Shown here: positions 16,829 to 24,930 of the stretch, piece by piece
How the letters are laid out: the number at the start of each line of letters is the position of its first letter
Position numbering within the stretch: the stretch's first letter is position 1
Assembly: GCF_003390335.1 (NCBI RefSeq)
Contig: NZ_QUOU01000001.1
Span: 2,790,001 to 2,854,000, forward strand
Length of the DNA: 64,000 bases
Origin: Thalassotalea euphylliae
GTDB taxonomy: Bacteria > Pseudomonadota > Gammaproteobacteria > Enterobacterales > Alteromonadaceae
Direction: 5' to 3'
Program-made: the position numbers and the translations under genes
Notes under the pieces: model-generated
What the model saw: the letters and a program-made list of their open reading frames with translations, nothing else
What the model was told of the DNA's origin: nothing
Databases searched by the model: none

Positions 16829-19660
16829 TTAGAACTCTTTCGAGTAGCTCAAGTTAAAGTAACGGCCGCGGTTCGAATGCAATGCACCAAAGTAGCCATG
16901 AGCAAGTTCATCAGCTAATGGTGGCTCCTGATCGGAAATATTGCGAACCGTGAAGCGGAGCTTACTGCCATCAAGCAAGGTATCACTGCCTTCAATGCGG
17001 TAATCAACATATACATTTGTCGTTGTCATGCTATCGACAGGTAGCTCAACAACTTCACCATCAACGGTAGCCGTTGTTGAGGTATCAATCACTGAGCCAA
17101 CATAGTTTGAATTAATACCCGCACCCCATTGCTCATAACGCCAGTTGATTGATGCTCTACCGCGCCACTCAGGACGGCCATTCTGTTTAAGCAAATCACC
17201 AGCCCCTTGAATCACAATTGGTTGTGGGAAACCGCCAGCTTCATTAAAGGCAATTAACTCACTGTCGATGTCACTTGGCTCTTGATCAAACTTCTTCAAA
17301 TGAGCAGCATTGACCGTGAATTCAAAGTCACCAAAGCTAGTTTCTACGTCGTAAATAACACTGAAATCAATACCTGAGATCTCACGCTTACCTAAGTTCA
17401 AGTACTCATTGTTAATGCGGACGACATCGCCACTCACTGGATCTCGCTCAACAGCCGAGTTAGTTGAACCTTGAGAGCGGCGCACAAAGTCTAATGCTAA
17501 ATGAGATGCACCGGGTAAGATACCGACAAGGTCTTCCTGTTCGATTTTCCACCAGTCAGCAGTAATTGTCAGGCTTTCTGTTGGCTCTAGCACAATACCA
17601 AATGAGGTGTTTTCATCATCCTCTGGCTCAAGGTCAGTTGTACCGCTGCGTACGTCAACCACTGAGTAGCTTCTGTCTTGCACTGGGTCATAAATTGTAT
17701 TGGCTCTTGGCACACCTTCGGCAGTTACCTGAGGTAGCCCTGGAGCTCTGAAACCTTCAGCATATGAAGCACGTAAGCTAATCCAATCAGCTGGAACCCA
17801 GAATAAAGCCACTTTAGGCTTCAAGCCACTGCCGCCAACATCTGAGAAATCTTCGTAACGAGCAGCTAATTGCATTTCTAAGTACTGTTCATCACTATCA
17901 ATTAGCGGTGCAATAAATTCAACAAATGCCGATGCAACATTGCGGCTACCCTTAGAATCAGGCGTTGGACTACTGCCAAGTACGCTACTGGCATCATTGC
18001 GAGTCGCGCCTGTGACTAAATTAGTAAACGGGCTGCTACCATCAAGTAATGGATCACGATCGTCCTCAAATCCTTCGTGTCTGTACTCTAAACCAAATGC
18101 CACACCCACATCACCCGCAGGTAGGCTGAATAAAGCTTCATTACTTGCTTTAAAGTCAATTGATGCTAACTCAGTTTCTGAGTCACGACGCACAGTCGTG
18201 ATAAAGGAATCAATAACACTTTGTGGATTTAACGTCGAATCGCCTTCATTAGGGTTGTTAACGTCGCCACCGGTAAAAATATTATACGCTGTCGAAGGAT
18301 CGGTGCTATTGATAGCTTCTTGGAACAAAATGGCATTAACGCGATTCGCTTTGTCGTTCGTTTCCGCTGCAGAATAAAACGCTGCGGTTTCCCAGTACCA
18401 ATCATTCCACTCACCTTTTAAACCAAATAAGGCGCGGTAGCTGGTGTCATCGACTTCAATATTTCGAGGACCTGCGTCTATTGGGCGATAGCTACGCACA
18501 AGTACTTCTTCACCGAATGGATTAAAAGCAGCGTCAGCGGCAACAGTGAATCGCTGAGAGGTTAAATTAGGCGTTTGTTCACGGGTACGCTCTGCATTGG
18601 CTTCGTAGTATATAGCCTCGGCAAAAAGTTCCATGTCATTACCCAAGTCGTGAGTAATGTATGTGTAAAAGTTAAAACGATCTACGTCCGAAACCAGTGA
18701 GCGCGTTGTACCACGGTCAAATCGTAAATCACGCGGGAAGCTGCCACTGTCGGCACAAACACCACCAGCTAGATCGACAACACAATCTTGAGGGTCCATA
18801 TCTGCGGGTTGTAAGTGGAAACGACCCAGAGAGTCAGAAACGAAATCACCCCAAGGTGTTGCAGTTGTGCGGTTATCTAATTGAGTATCACCGACAAACT
18901 CTTCTGGTAAGCCCGGAAAATTTCTCAGGTCATGACTGCGAGAATAAGGTCGCTCACTTGCCATCATGCCATCGCGGCTGTAATACGCGACAGAAGCGGT
19001 AATATGTGTTTTATCGTTTAAATCAAAACCCGTCAAATAGCTAAACGTTAGCTCGTCTAGCGGGGTACCCTCAGATTGACCATATGACAAATTCAGCTTG
19101 TGACCTTCGTAATCATCTTGCAAGGCATAGTTTACTACACCAGCTACCGCATCAGAGCCATAAATGGCAGCGGCACCATCACGCAAAATTTCAAGTGAAC
19201 GTAAGCCAGAAACCGGCAAAGTGTTTGAGTTGACCGTGGATACTGGTACAAAATTTTCTGACTGAGTGCCAGGGTGAGTGACTAAACGACGGCCGTTTAG
19301 TAAGGTTAGCGTGTTACCTGTACCCACGCCGCGTAAGTTTATTGACGACACGTCACCACGCGCATCATTGACACCGCCATTACCGGTTGAAGCACCAAAG
19401 TTTACTTCACCAATTTGCGGTATTGAGCGCAGTAATTCATCGCCTGTGATGGCGGCAGTATTTTCAATATCTTGCTCTGTCATCGCAGTAACGGGTAAAG
19501 CACCAATATCTGACGCTCTTTTAATATTCGAACCAACAATTGAAATGCGTTCGACCTCTTCTTCTTGCGGTGCTTCTTGAGCATAGCTTGAAGTGGTTGC
19601 CAAACTGTAACTGGCGAGCGCCAACAACAAGGATTCTGAGACTTTCTTTAACTTAAACAT
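16829..19660 (-). CDS. TonB-dependent outer-membrane receptor 1
   Basis: Outer-membrane 22-strand barrel that imports a ligand with energy from TonB-ExbBD. The 943 residues begin with a signal peptide (cleavage near SYAQ-EAPQ), then a TonB-box-like segment around VERISIVGSNIKR. The plug domain follows, with LRGVGTGNTLTLLNGRR and SLEILRDGAAAIYGSDAVAGVVNY. The barrel ends in an aromatic terminal strand (YFNLSYSKEF). The first 47 residues are almost identical to those of receptor 2, whereas the barrel differs strongly. The neighbouring M14 peptidase suggests that peptides or their products are the ligand; sugars cannot be excluded. Element copy A lies upstream. Confidence 0.93.
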   Translation of the reverse strand: MFKLKKVSESLLLALASYSLATTSSYAQEAPQEEEVERISIVGSNIKRASDIGALPVTAMTEQDIENTAAITGDELLRSIPQIGEVNFGASTGNGGVNDARGDVSSINLRGVGTGNTLTLLNGRRLVTHPGTQSENFVPVSTVNSNTLPVSGLRSLEILRDGAAAIYGSDAVAGVVNYALQDDYEGHKLNLSYGQSEGTPLDELTFSYLTGFDLNDKTHITASVAYYSRDGMMASERPYSRSHDLRNFPGLPEEFVGDTQLDNRTTATPWGDFVSDSLGRFHLQPADMDPQDCVVDLAGGVCADSGSFPRDLRFDRGTTRSLVSDVDRFNFYTYITHDLGNDMELFAEAIYYEANAERTREQTPNLTSQRFTVAADAAFNPFGEEVLVRSYRPIDAGPRNIEVDDTSYRALFGLKGEWNDWYWETAAFYSAAETNDKANRVNAILFQEAINSTDPSTAYNIFTGGDVNNPNEGDSTLNPQSVIDSFITTVRRDSETELASIDFKASNEALFSLPAGDVGVAFGLEYRHEGFEDDRDPLLDGSSPFTNLVTGATRNDASSVLGSSPTPDSKGSRNVASAFVEFIAPLIDSDEQYLEMQLAARYEDFSDVGGSGLKPKVALFWVPADWISLRASYAEGFRAPGLPQVTAEGVPRANTIYDPVQDRSYSVVDVRSGTTDLEPEDDENTSFGIVLEPTESLTITADWWKIEQEDLVGILPGASHLALDFVRRSQGSTNSAVERDPVSGDVVRINNEYLNLGKREISGIDFSVIYDVETSFGDFEFTVNAAHLKKFDQEPSDIDSELIAFNEAGGFPQPIVIQGAGDLLKQNGRPEWRGRASINWRYEQWGAGINSNYVGSVIDTSTTATVDGEVVELPVDSMTTTNVYVDYRIEGSDTLLDGSKLRFTVRNISDQEPPLADELAHGYFGALHSNRGRYFNLSYSKEF

Positions 19661-19751
19661 GTGTACTTTCCCACTTGTGCCAACATTACAAATTCACACC
19701 TTTTTGGTATTGAATTTTACTGATGTTATATTTTTGTTATTGCTTTTTAAG

Positions 19752-19814
19752 CTAAAGTAGAAGGAAAGACTTCACTACTACATTTTTTTTGCTAACCCAT
19801 AACCATAGGTTATA
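19752..19814 (-). promoter_or_regulatory. Shared 63-bp upstream element, copy A (receptor 1)
   Basis: On the minus strand it runs from TATAACCTATGGTTATGG through AATGTAGTAG to CTTCTACTTTAG, 92 bp before the receptor start. Its upstream part holds the inverted repeat ATAACC-TAT-GGTTAT, and a further half-site TATAACCT lies at 19833-19840. The last 45 bases align without gaps with copies B and C. It is a likely shared regulatory site; the regulator is unknown. Confidence 0.75.
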
Positions 19815-19872
19815 CACAACTCATAAAATCGATATAACCTACATCGCATCAAAGCCACAACGACAGTGTCTG

Positions 19873-21111
19873 TTAACGTGCTTGCTCACTCAACATAGCC
19901 TTCATTAGCGACTGGGCGTAAAGCTTGGCTCTTGCATAAATAACACGGCGATCCGTTTCATCCCCTTCTTCGTAAGTCACGGCTTCCGCACCAAACTCAT
20001 TAAAAAACCAGTTGTAGCAATAAGGTAAGTTTTGCTCTCTTCGGCGATATTGCGCCATTATCGGGGCATTTTGCTGGGCATTTTTGATCACTTGCGGAAT
20101 TATCGCCGTGTTGGCATTAGCTTCATTTTGTTCGTTGAGGATCAATAAATACGGGCCATTAAACGAGGTATGAAAATCGACGCCAAATACTAGCTGTTTG
20201 CCCTCTTTCGCAACTTTTTGTGTCACAAAATCGCGAACGGCACGTGTTTCAGGTTGCGAAAATGCTTGCCAATCTCTGTTCAGATCAAAGCCATTAGCAT
20301 TGTGTCGCCAAAAGCCACCGTCTGCACCATCAGGATTTAACAGAGGAAACGTATAAATGTTAAAAGCGGTTCTAAATAGCTGGGCTAGTTCACTGTTACC
20401 CACAACTTCTTCGTAAAAGGCTTTAAACGCAAACGTACCGCCTGGAATCTCCGGTGGGTGCTGGCGAGCAATCAACACTAATGACGGTTTAACCTTCTCT
20501 TGCTCAGCGGCAACCATCCATAAATCTTGTCCCTGCACAGATTTACCTACAGCTTGTTTTTTCAGAAATGGTTTGCCTGCCATTAGCGCATCTAACCAGT
20601 CGTAGGTATCTTGCGCCGATTCAATTTCTTGAGCCGCAAGCCACAGTTTAGTGGGTGATACGTCAACATCAAATGTCGCCACAGTATCCCCCTCACTCAT
20701 GATTAAACCTGAAATTGGCTGCCACTGCCTGCGGTCAACGCTGAATTTAGGGACATAACGGTGCTTATGCTCAGTGTATTTCAAACTCAGCTTAACTTTC
20801 TTACTGGTTAACGACCACAATTGAAAGGCAAAAAAGCTACTGGTATTGGTTGGCACAAAAGCCGAGCTTATCGTCATTTGATAATGATCTTGTGCCAATC
20901 GGGTGACTTTATTTAAACGTGTGCCTTTAGCTTGGTTACTAAAGTACAGCCCGTCTTGAGCAAAACTGTATACGTCACGTTGCTGCTGGGTTTGTTTTTG
21001 TGGTTGGTCGAGTTTTTGTGCGTATGCCAAGCTACTGAGAGACAGTAATAACATGGCCGCACCGATGGAAAATAGCCGTGAAAAAACGTTTAAGTGAGAT
21101 CGAATAGTCAT
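19873..21111 (-). CDS. Secreted M14 zinc carboxypeptidase (copy 2)
   Basis: Paralogue of the 15170-16360 peptidase. The 412 residues start with a conventional signal peptide (LLLSLSSLAYAQ), with no lipobox, so this copy should be soluble in the periplasm or secreted, unlike copy 1. The N-terminal beta domain has the RYVPKFSVDRRQW motif. The catalytic domain shows RQHPPE zinc ligands, DLNRDW, VDFHTS and the catalytic Glu in TYEEGDETDR. It follows TonB receptor 2, from which a terminator separates it, and ends just before the element of receptor 1. Substrate specificity cannot be read from the sequence. Confidence 0.9.
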   Translation of the reverse strand: MTIRSHLNVFSRLFSIGAAMLLLSLSSLAYAQKLDQPQKQTQQQRDVYSFAQDGLYFSNQAKGTRLNKVTRLAQDHYQMTISSAFVPTNTSSFFAFQLWSLTSKKVKLSLKYTEHKHRYVPKFSVDRRQWQPISGLIMSEGDTVATFDVDVSPTKLWLAAQEIESAQDTYDWLDALMAGKPFLKKQAVGKSVQGQDLWMVAAEQEKVKPSLVLIARQHPPEIPGGTFAFKAFYEEVVGNSELAQLFRTAFNIYTFPLLNPDGADGGFWRHNANGFDLNRDWQAFSQPETRAVRDFVTQKVAKEGKQLVFGVDFHTSFNGPYLLILNEQNEANANTAIIPQVIKNAQQNAPIMAQYRRREQNLPYCYNWFFNEFGAEAVTYEEGDETDRRVIYARAKLYAQSLMKAMLSEQAR

Positions 21112-21168
21112 TGCGACACCTCGTGTATAGATTAGATGGTAACTGCTCGCTAATTGGCAGTAGTTGGA

Positions 21169-21177
21169 TACTACATT
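21169..21177 (-). promoter_or_regulatory. Partial copy of the shared element (M14 copy 2)
   Basis: AATGTAGTA on the minus strand, between the receptor 2 terminator and the peptidase start 58 bp away, matches the core of element A exactly. The rest of the element is poorly kept. It is the only promoter space available to this peptidase gene. Confidence 0.4.
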
Positions 21178-21185
21178 GGCGGGAT

Positions 21186-21220
21186 AAAAAAATAGCCCGA
21201 CGCAAGCGCCAGGCTATTTT
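21186..21220 (-). terminator. Terminator of TonB-dependent receptor 2
   Basis: On the minus strand AAATAGCC...GGCTATTT forms the outer stem with an inner GGCGC/GCGTC stem, followed by a T run. It lies 20 bp after the receptor stop. Confidence 0.85.
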
Positions 21221-21239
21221 GCCTCGTATCTACTGTCAA

Positions 21240-24200
21240 TTAGAAGCCGTATGAAGCGCCTAAGTAAAAGTAGCGAGCACGGTTAGAGTGCAATTCACCT
21301 GAGTAACCAAATGTGGTATCCGCTAACGGTGGATCTTGATCAAAGATATTATTAATACCGAAAGTAACATTCAAGTTCTCGTTATTCATGAACTCTTTGC
21401 GCGTTAAGGTGAAGTTCGCTGTTGTGTGATCGTCAATCGTGTAGAACACACGCTCATCGCCTACCGTAATAGAAATGCCTGTTTCATCCACTTCACCAAC
21501 GTAGTTTACGAATAAACCCGCATTCCACAGTGCATCAGCACTTTTCCAGTTAATAGAAGCTGTACCGCGCCACTCAGGAATGTTGCTGGTACCAACAATA
21601 TTACCCACTGCAGAGCCTAATACGGTTTCATCAGCACCGAAGTTAACGATTCTAGCAGCGTCACCACCCGCAGTTTGGTCAAACTTCAACGTACGCGCGC
21701 CGTTTAACTTAAAGGTGAACTCACCAATAGCAGTGTCCATGCTGTAAAGTGCGCTTACGTCGTAACCCGTGACCGTACGAGTGTTTAAATTTTCGTAGCG
21801 ACGGACGATTTGTGTAATAGCACCTAATGGGTTATCTGCATCTGGTGCACCGCGAATAACGCGCGGGTTAGATGAACCTTCTGCGCGTAATACCGCATCT
21901 AGGCGAGATTCATTTTCATCGGAAAGTACACCGACGGTGCCTTCTGTTTCCACTTCCCACCAGTCAAACGTTAATGTAACGTTATTCGTTGGTGTAAAAG
22001 TAACACCTAAACTCACATTCTCACTTTTCTCAGGTGCTAGATCTTGGTTACCTGACGTTTCAAGCAGGTAGTTACCGTTACCGATATCTTGGCCATCAAA
22101 TTCACCATTGATATCACCAGTACCCAATGCAATACCTTCGGCGAAATCATCAACACCTGTGGTAATAGAAGTGCCCGGCGAGTTCAACTGAATTAAGTTT
22201 GGTGCACGGAAACCTTTAGAAATCGCACCACGCACTTGGAAGTTCTCAACAGGGAACCATGAAAGCGCTAGTTTAGGGCGAGTAATATTACCGACATCGT
22301 CAAAATCTTCGTAACGCACGGCGAGCTGAGCATCTAAACTGTAGGCTGCAGGCAAATCAGCTAAAATTGGAATCGCTAACTCGGCATAGGCAGAAAACAC
22401 TTTGCGTTCTGCAAAAACGTCAGGGCGAACACTACTACCTTCAAGGCTACTTAAATTGGTTGGATTTGAGTTACCTTCAACAAAAGGATCTGAACCGTCA
22501 AAAATATCGCTGTTATCTTCGTCGAGTTCTTCTTTACGCCACTCTAAACCGAATGCGATACCCACATCACCTGCAGGTAATTCATAGAAGAATGGGTTTG
22601 ACGCTTTGAAATCAATAAGTGTTAGTTTGGTTTTTGCGTTACGTGTTGCGCTCACAATAAATGGGTCAATGCTTGAACGCGGATTTGGGCTAAAATCTTG
22701 AATGCTTGATAGCACGCCCGGGTTAACACCCGTAAATGGGTTGTAAGCATCAGGGGTATCTAAACTTAATTGCGCTAAGAACAATGGCGAACTAATGCGG
22801 TTATAACCTGTATCTTCTGTTTCAGCTTCACTGTAAAGAATACCTGTATCCCAGTCCCAGTCTTCCCAAGTGCCACGTAAGCCGTTCAAGAATCGGAAGC
22901 TTGTGCTTTCAACTTCAACTTCGCGTGGGCCAACATCGGTGGGTCGAATGCGCAAGGTGTATGCTAACCCCTCTTCAGGGACAACACTCGTATCTAAACC
23001 GGGGATACGGTTAGGGTTAACGCGGCCATCAGCAAATGTGACTGGGCCAAATGGGTTGTAGTAACTTTCTGCTGGCACTACAAAAGTACCGTTACTCAAG
23101 ATAGCCGACTGCTCCCACTGACGCTCGGCCTCTGAGCGATAGTAGGTTGATTCGTTGTAAAACTCGACACCGTTATCGAATTCGTGGGTCAAGCTAGTGT
23201 AAAGGTTAAAACGGTCAATATCTGGCACTAGTGTGCGGTCTTCATTGCGGTTTGGACGCAGCGCACGGTCATGGCTACCACCAGATTGTAAACACACATC
23301 GCCTAGAACCGCCTGTTCAGCAGTTACGCCGCGGCCACCACACTCTGACGCATCACGCAGGCTACCGTTGTCGCGAATAAATTCGGTTGGACGGATGCGA
23401 AATGAACCTAAACCTAGGAAATTAAGTGAAGCTAATGGCTCCAATGTCGAGCGGTTGTCAAAACCTGTCACACTTTGGAACGCTTCGGGTGCACGTGAGC
23501 GTAAGTCTTGATTGCTTGCATAGTCTTTCTCAGACGCTAACAAGCCCTTTTTACGATCATAGCGAGCACTGATTAGGAAGTAAGTTTGCGCGTCATTCAA
23601 CTCAAAGCCTTTGCTAGCAGACAATGAGAAATCATTTCGGCTAGTGCTTTCTTCCGCACCGTAACGCACTTTAAACTCGCCACCGGCATAATCTTCTTTG
23701 GTCACATAGTTGACAACACCTGCAACCGCGTCTGCACCGTAAAGTGCACCAGCACCATCGCGAAGCACTTCAACACGCGACAAGCCAGAAACAGGAAGTG
23801 TATTTGAGTTAATCGAAGTAACAGGAACACCGAAGCTAGTTTGTGTGATTGGGTGGTTGACCATACGGCGACCGTTTAGCAATACCAGCGTATTACCTTC
23901 ACCAATGCTTCGCAAGTTAATAGAGCCAACATCACCGCGCGCTGCGTTAACGCCTGTGTTACCACCGCGAGTTGATGTAAAGCCAACGGCACCAATTTGA
24001 GGAATAGAGCGCAATAGCTCATCACCATCAAGTGCACCAGTAGTTTGAATATCTTCTGCATCTAGCTCAGTCACTGGCAAAGCACTTGTCATGGTACTGC
24101 CTTTGATGTTTGAACCAACAATCGAGATACGTTCAACCTCTTCTTCTTGCGGTGCTTCTTGTGCATAGCTCGAAGTTGAAGCCAGACTGTAACTGGCGAG

Positions 24201-24242
24201 CGCCAGCAACAAGGATTCTGAGACTTTCTTTAACTTAAACAT
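21240..24242 (-). CDS. TonB-dependent outer-membrane receptor 2
   Basis: Paralogue of receptor 1 and first gene of the tandem modules. I start it at the ATG at 24242 (MFKLKKVSESLL), the same start as receptor 1, with GGTGGGAAAG upstream; the frame runs six codons further. About 1000 residues: signal peptide, ISIVGSNIK segment, plug with LRSIGEGNTLVLLNGRR and VEVLRDGAGALYGADAVAGVVNYVT, then a barrel ending ARYFYLGASYGF. The barrel has many insertions relative to receptor 1, so the ligand may differ. Its promoter region carries element copy B. It is followed by its own terminator and then M14 copy 2. Confidence 0.93.
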   Translation of the reverse strand: MFKLKKVSESLLLALASYSLASTSSYAQEAPQEEEVERISIVGSNIKGSTMTSALPVTELDAEDIQTTGALDGDELLRSIPQIGAVGFTSTRGGNTGVNAARGDVGSINLRSIGEGNTLVLLNGRRMVNHPITQTSFGVPVTSINSNTLPVSGLSRVEVLRDGAGALYGADAVAGVVNYVTKEDYAGGEFKVRYGAEESTSRNDFSLSASKGFELNDAQTYFLISARYDRKKGLLASEKDYASNQDLRSRAPEAFQSVTGFDNRSTLEPLASLNFLGLGSFRIRPTEFIRDNGSLRDASECGGRGVTAEQAVLGDVCLQSGGSHDRALRPNRNEDRTLVPDIDRFNLYTSLTHEFDNGVEFYNESTYYRSEAERQWEQSAILSNGTFVVPAESYYNPFGPVTFADGRVNPNRIPGLDTSVVPEEGLAYTLRIRPTDVGPREVEVESTSFRFLNGLRGTWEDWDWDTGILYSEAETEDTGYNRISSPLFLAQLSLDTPDAYNPFTGVNPGVLSSIQDFSPNPRSSIDPFIVSATRNAKTKLTLIDFKASNPFFYELPAGDVGIAFGLEWRKEELDEDNSDIFDGSDPFVEGNSNPTNLSSLEGSSVRPDVFAERKVFSAYAELAIPILADLPAAYSLDAQLAVRYEDFDDVGNITRPKLALSWFPVENFQVRGAISKGFRAPNLIQLNSPGTSITTGVDDFAEGIALGTGDINGEFDGQDIGNGNYLLETSGNQDLAPEKSENVSLGVTFTPTNNVTLTFDWWEVETEGTVGVLSDENESRLDAVLRAEGSSNPRVIRGAPDADNPLGAITQIVRRYENLNTRTVTGYDVSALYSMDTAIGEFTFKLNGARTLKFDQTAGGDAARIVNFGADETVLGSAVGNIVGTSNIPEWRGTASINWKSADALWNAGLFVNYVGEVDETGISITVGDERVFYTIDDHTTANFTLTRKEFMNNENLNVTFGINNIFDQDPPLADTTFGYSGELHSNRARYFYLGASYGF

Positions 24243-24364
24243 GTGATACTTTCCCACCATTTGTTCGCTCTTGTAGAGTTCTTAGTTATTGATTTTTAAC
24301 GCAGTGCAATTCTTATCTAATTAAAATTAAAGAAATTGCTTTATTTTTATTCGTTTTTTTAAAA

Positions 24365-24427
24365 TTAGATGACAAGGAAGTACTTTTCTAATAAGAATAA
24401 TTTATCAAGCCATACCATCAGGTTATG
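24365..24427 (-). promoter_or_regulatory. Shared 63-bp upstream element, copy B (receptor 2)
   Basis: On the minus strand it runs from CATAACCTGATGGTATGG through TTATTAG to CTTCCTTGTCATCTAA, 123 bp before the receptor start. The spacing from GGTATGG to the end is 45 bases, exactly as in copies A and C. The upstream half is an imperfect inverted repeat ATAACC-TGAT-GGTAT. It is the most diverged of the three copies. Confidence 0.6.
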
Positions 24428-24478
24428 GGTGTTCTAAATTATTTGAATAATCCTTATCAAGTTTTTGGGCTACTACTC

Positions 24479-24862
24479 TCATTCTTTGCCTTTTTGATAT
24501 AGTGCACATGCAGCACCAGCTGGGTCTTTAATCACCACAAACCTATCCTTGCCCATGGTTTTGATCGGCGTATATAAACTACCACCGAGCGCGGTCACAT
24601 TTGTTACCGCTTTTTCGACATCGGCAACTAAAAAATAAGGCAGCCAAACTGGTGGCAGGTCAATATTTGACCCGCGCGCATGACATATACCAGCAACAGG
24701 TTCACCATGCTCTGTCGGTGAAATGGCGAAATCTTGATAGCTCCCCATTTCTACAGCTTGCGCGTACCAGCCCACAACTTGTTGATAAAACGCCAATGTT
24801 TGCTCGGTATGTACCGTTGTAAGATCTAACCAAGCGATAGTACCTAAGGAGGAATCCTCCAT
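24479..24862 (-). CDS. VOC-fold (glyoxalase/bleomycin-resistance-like) protein
   Basis: A 127-residue protein of two beta-alpha-beta-beta-beta repeats: IAWLDLTTVHTEQTLAFYQQVVGW is the first half, and VWLPYFLVADVEKAVTNVTALGG with FVVIKDPAGAACALYQ the second. Members bind metal and act on small molecules, but the family does not predict a reaction. AAGGAGG-like sequence (TAAGGAGGAATCC) lies before the ATG at 24862. The gene is alone, between the kinase gene and receptor 2, with no sign of a link to either. Confidence 0.85.
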   Translation of the reverse strand: MEDSSLGTIAWLDLTTVHTEQTLAFYQQVVGWYAQAVEMGSYQDFAISPTEHGEPVAGICHARGSNIDLPPVWLPYFLVADVEKAVTNVTALGGSLYTPIKTMGKDRFVVIKDPAGAACALYQKGKE

Positions 24863-24930
24863 TTGTGGCTCCTTTTAGCTGTTATCAGTTAATAGCTGCG
24901 CTACTCGATGGCCTAACGTCGAGCAGCCAA

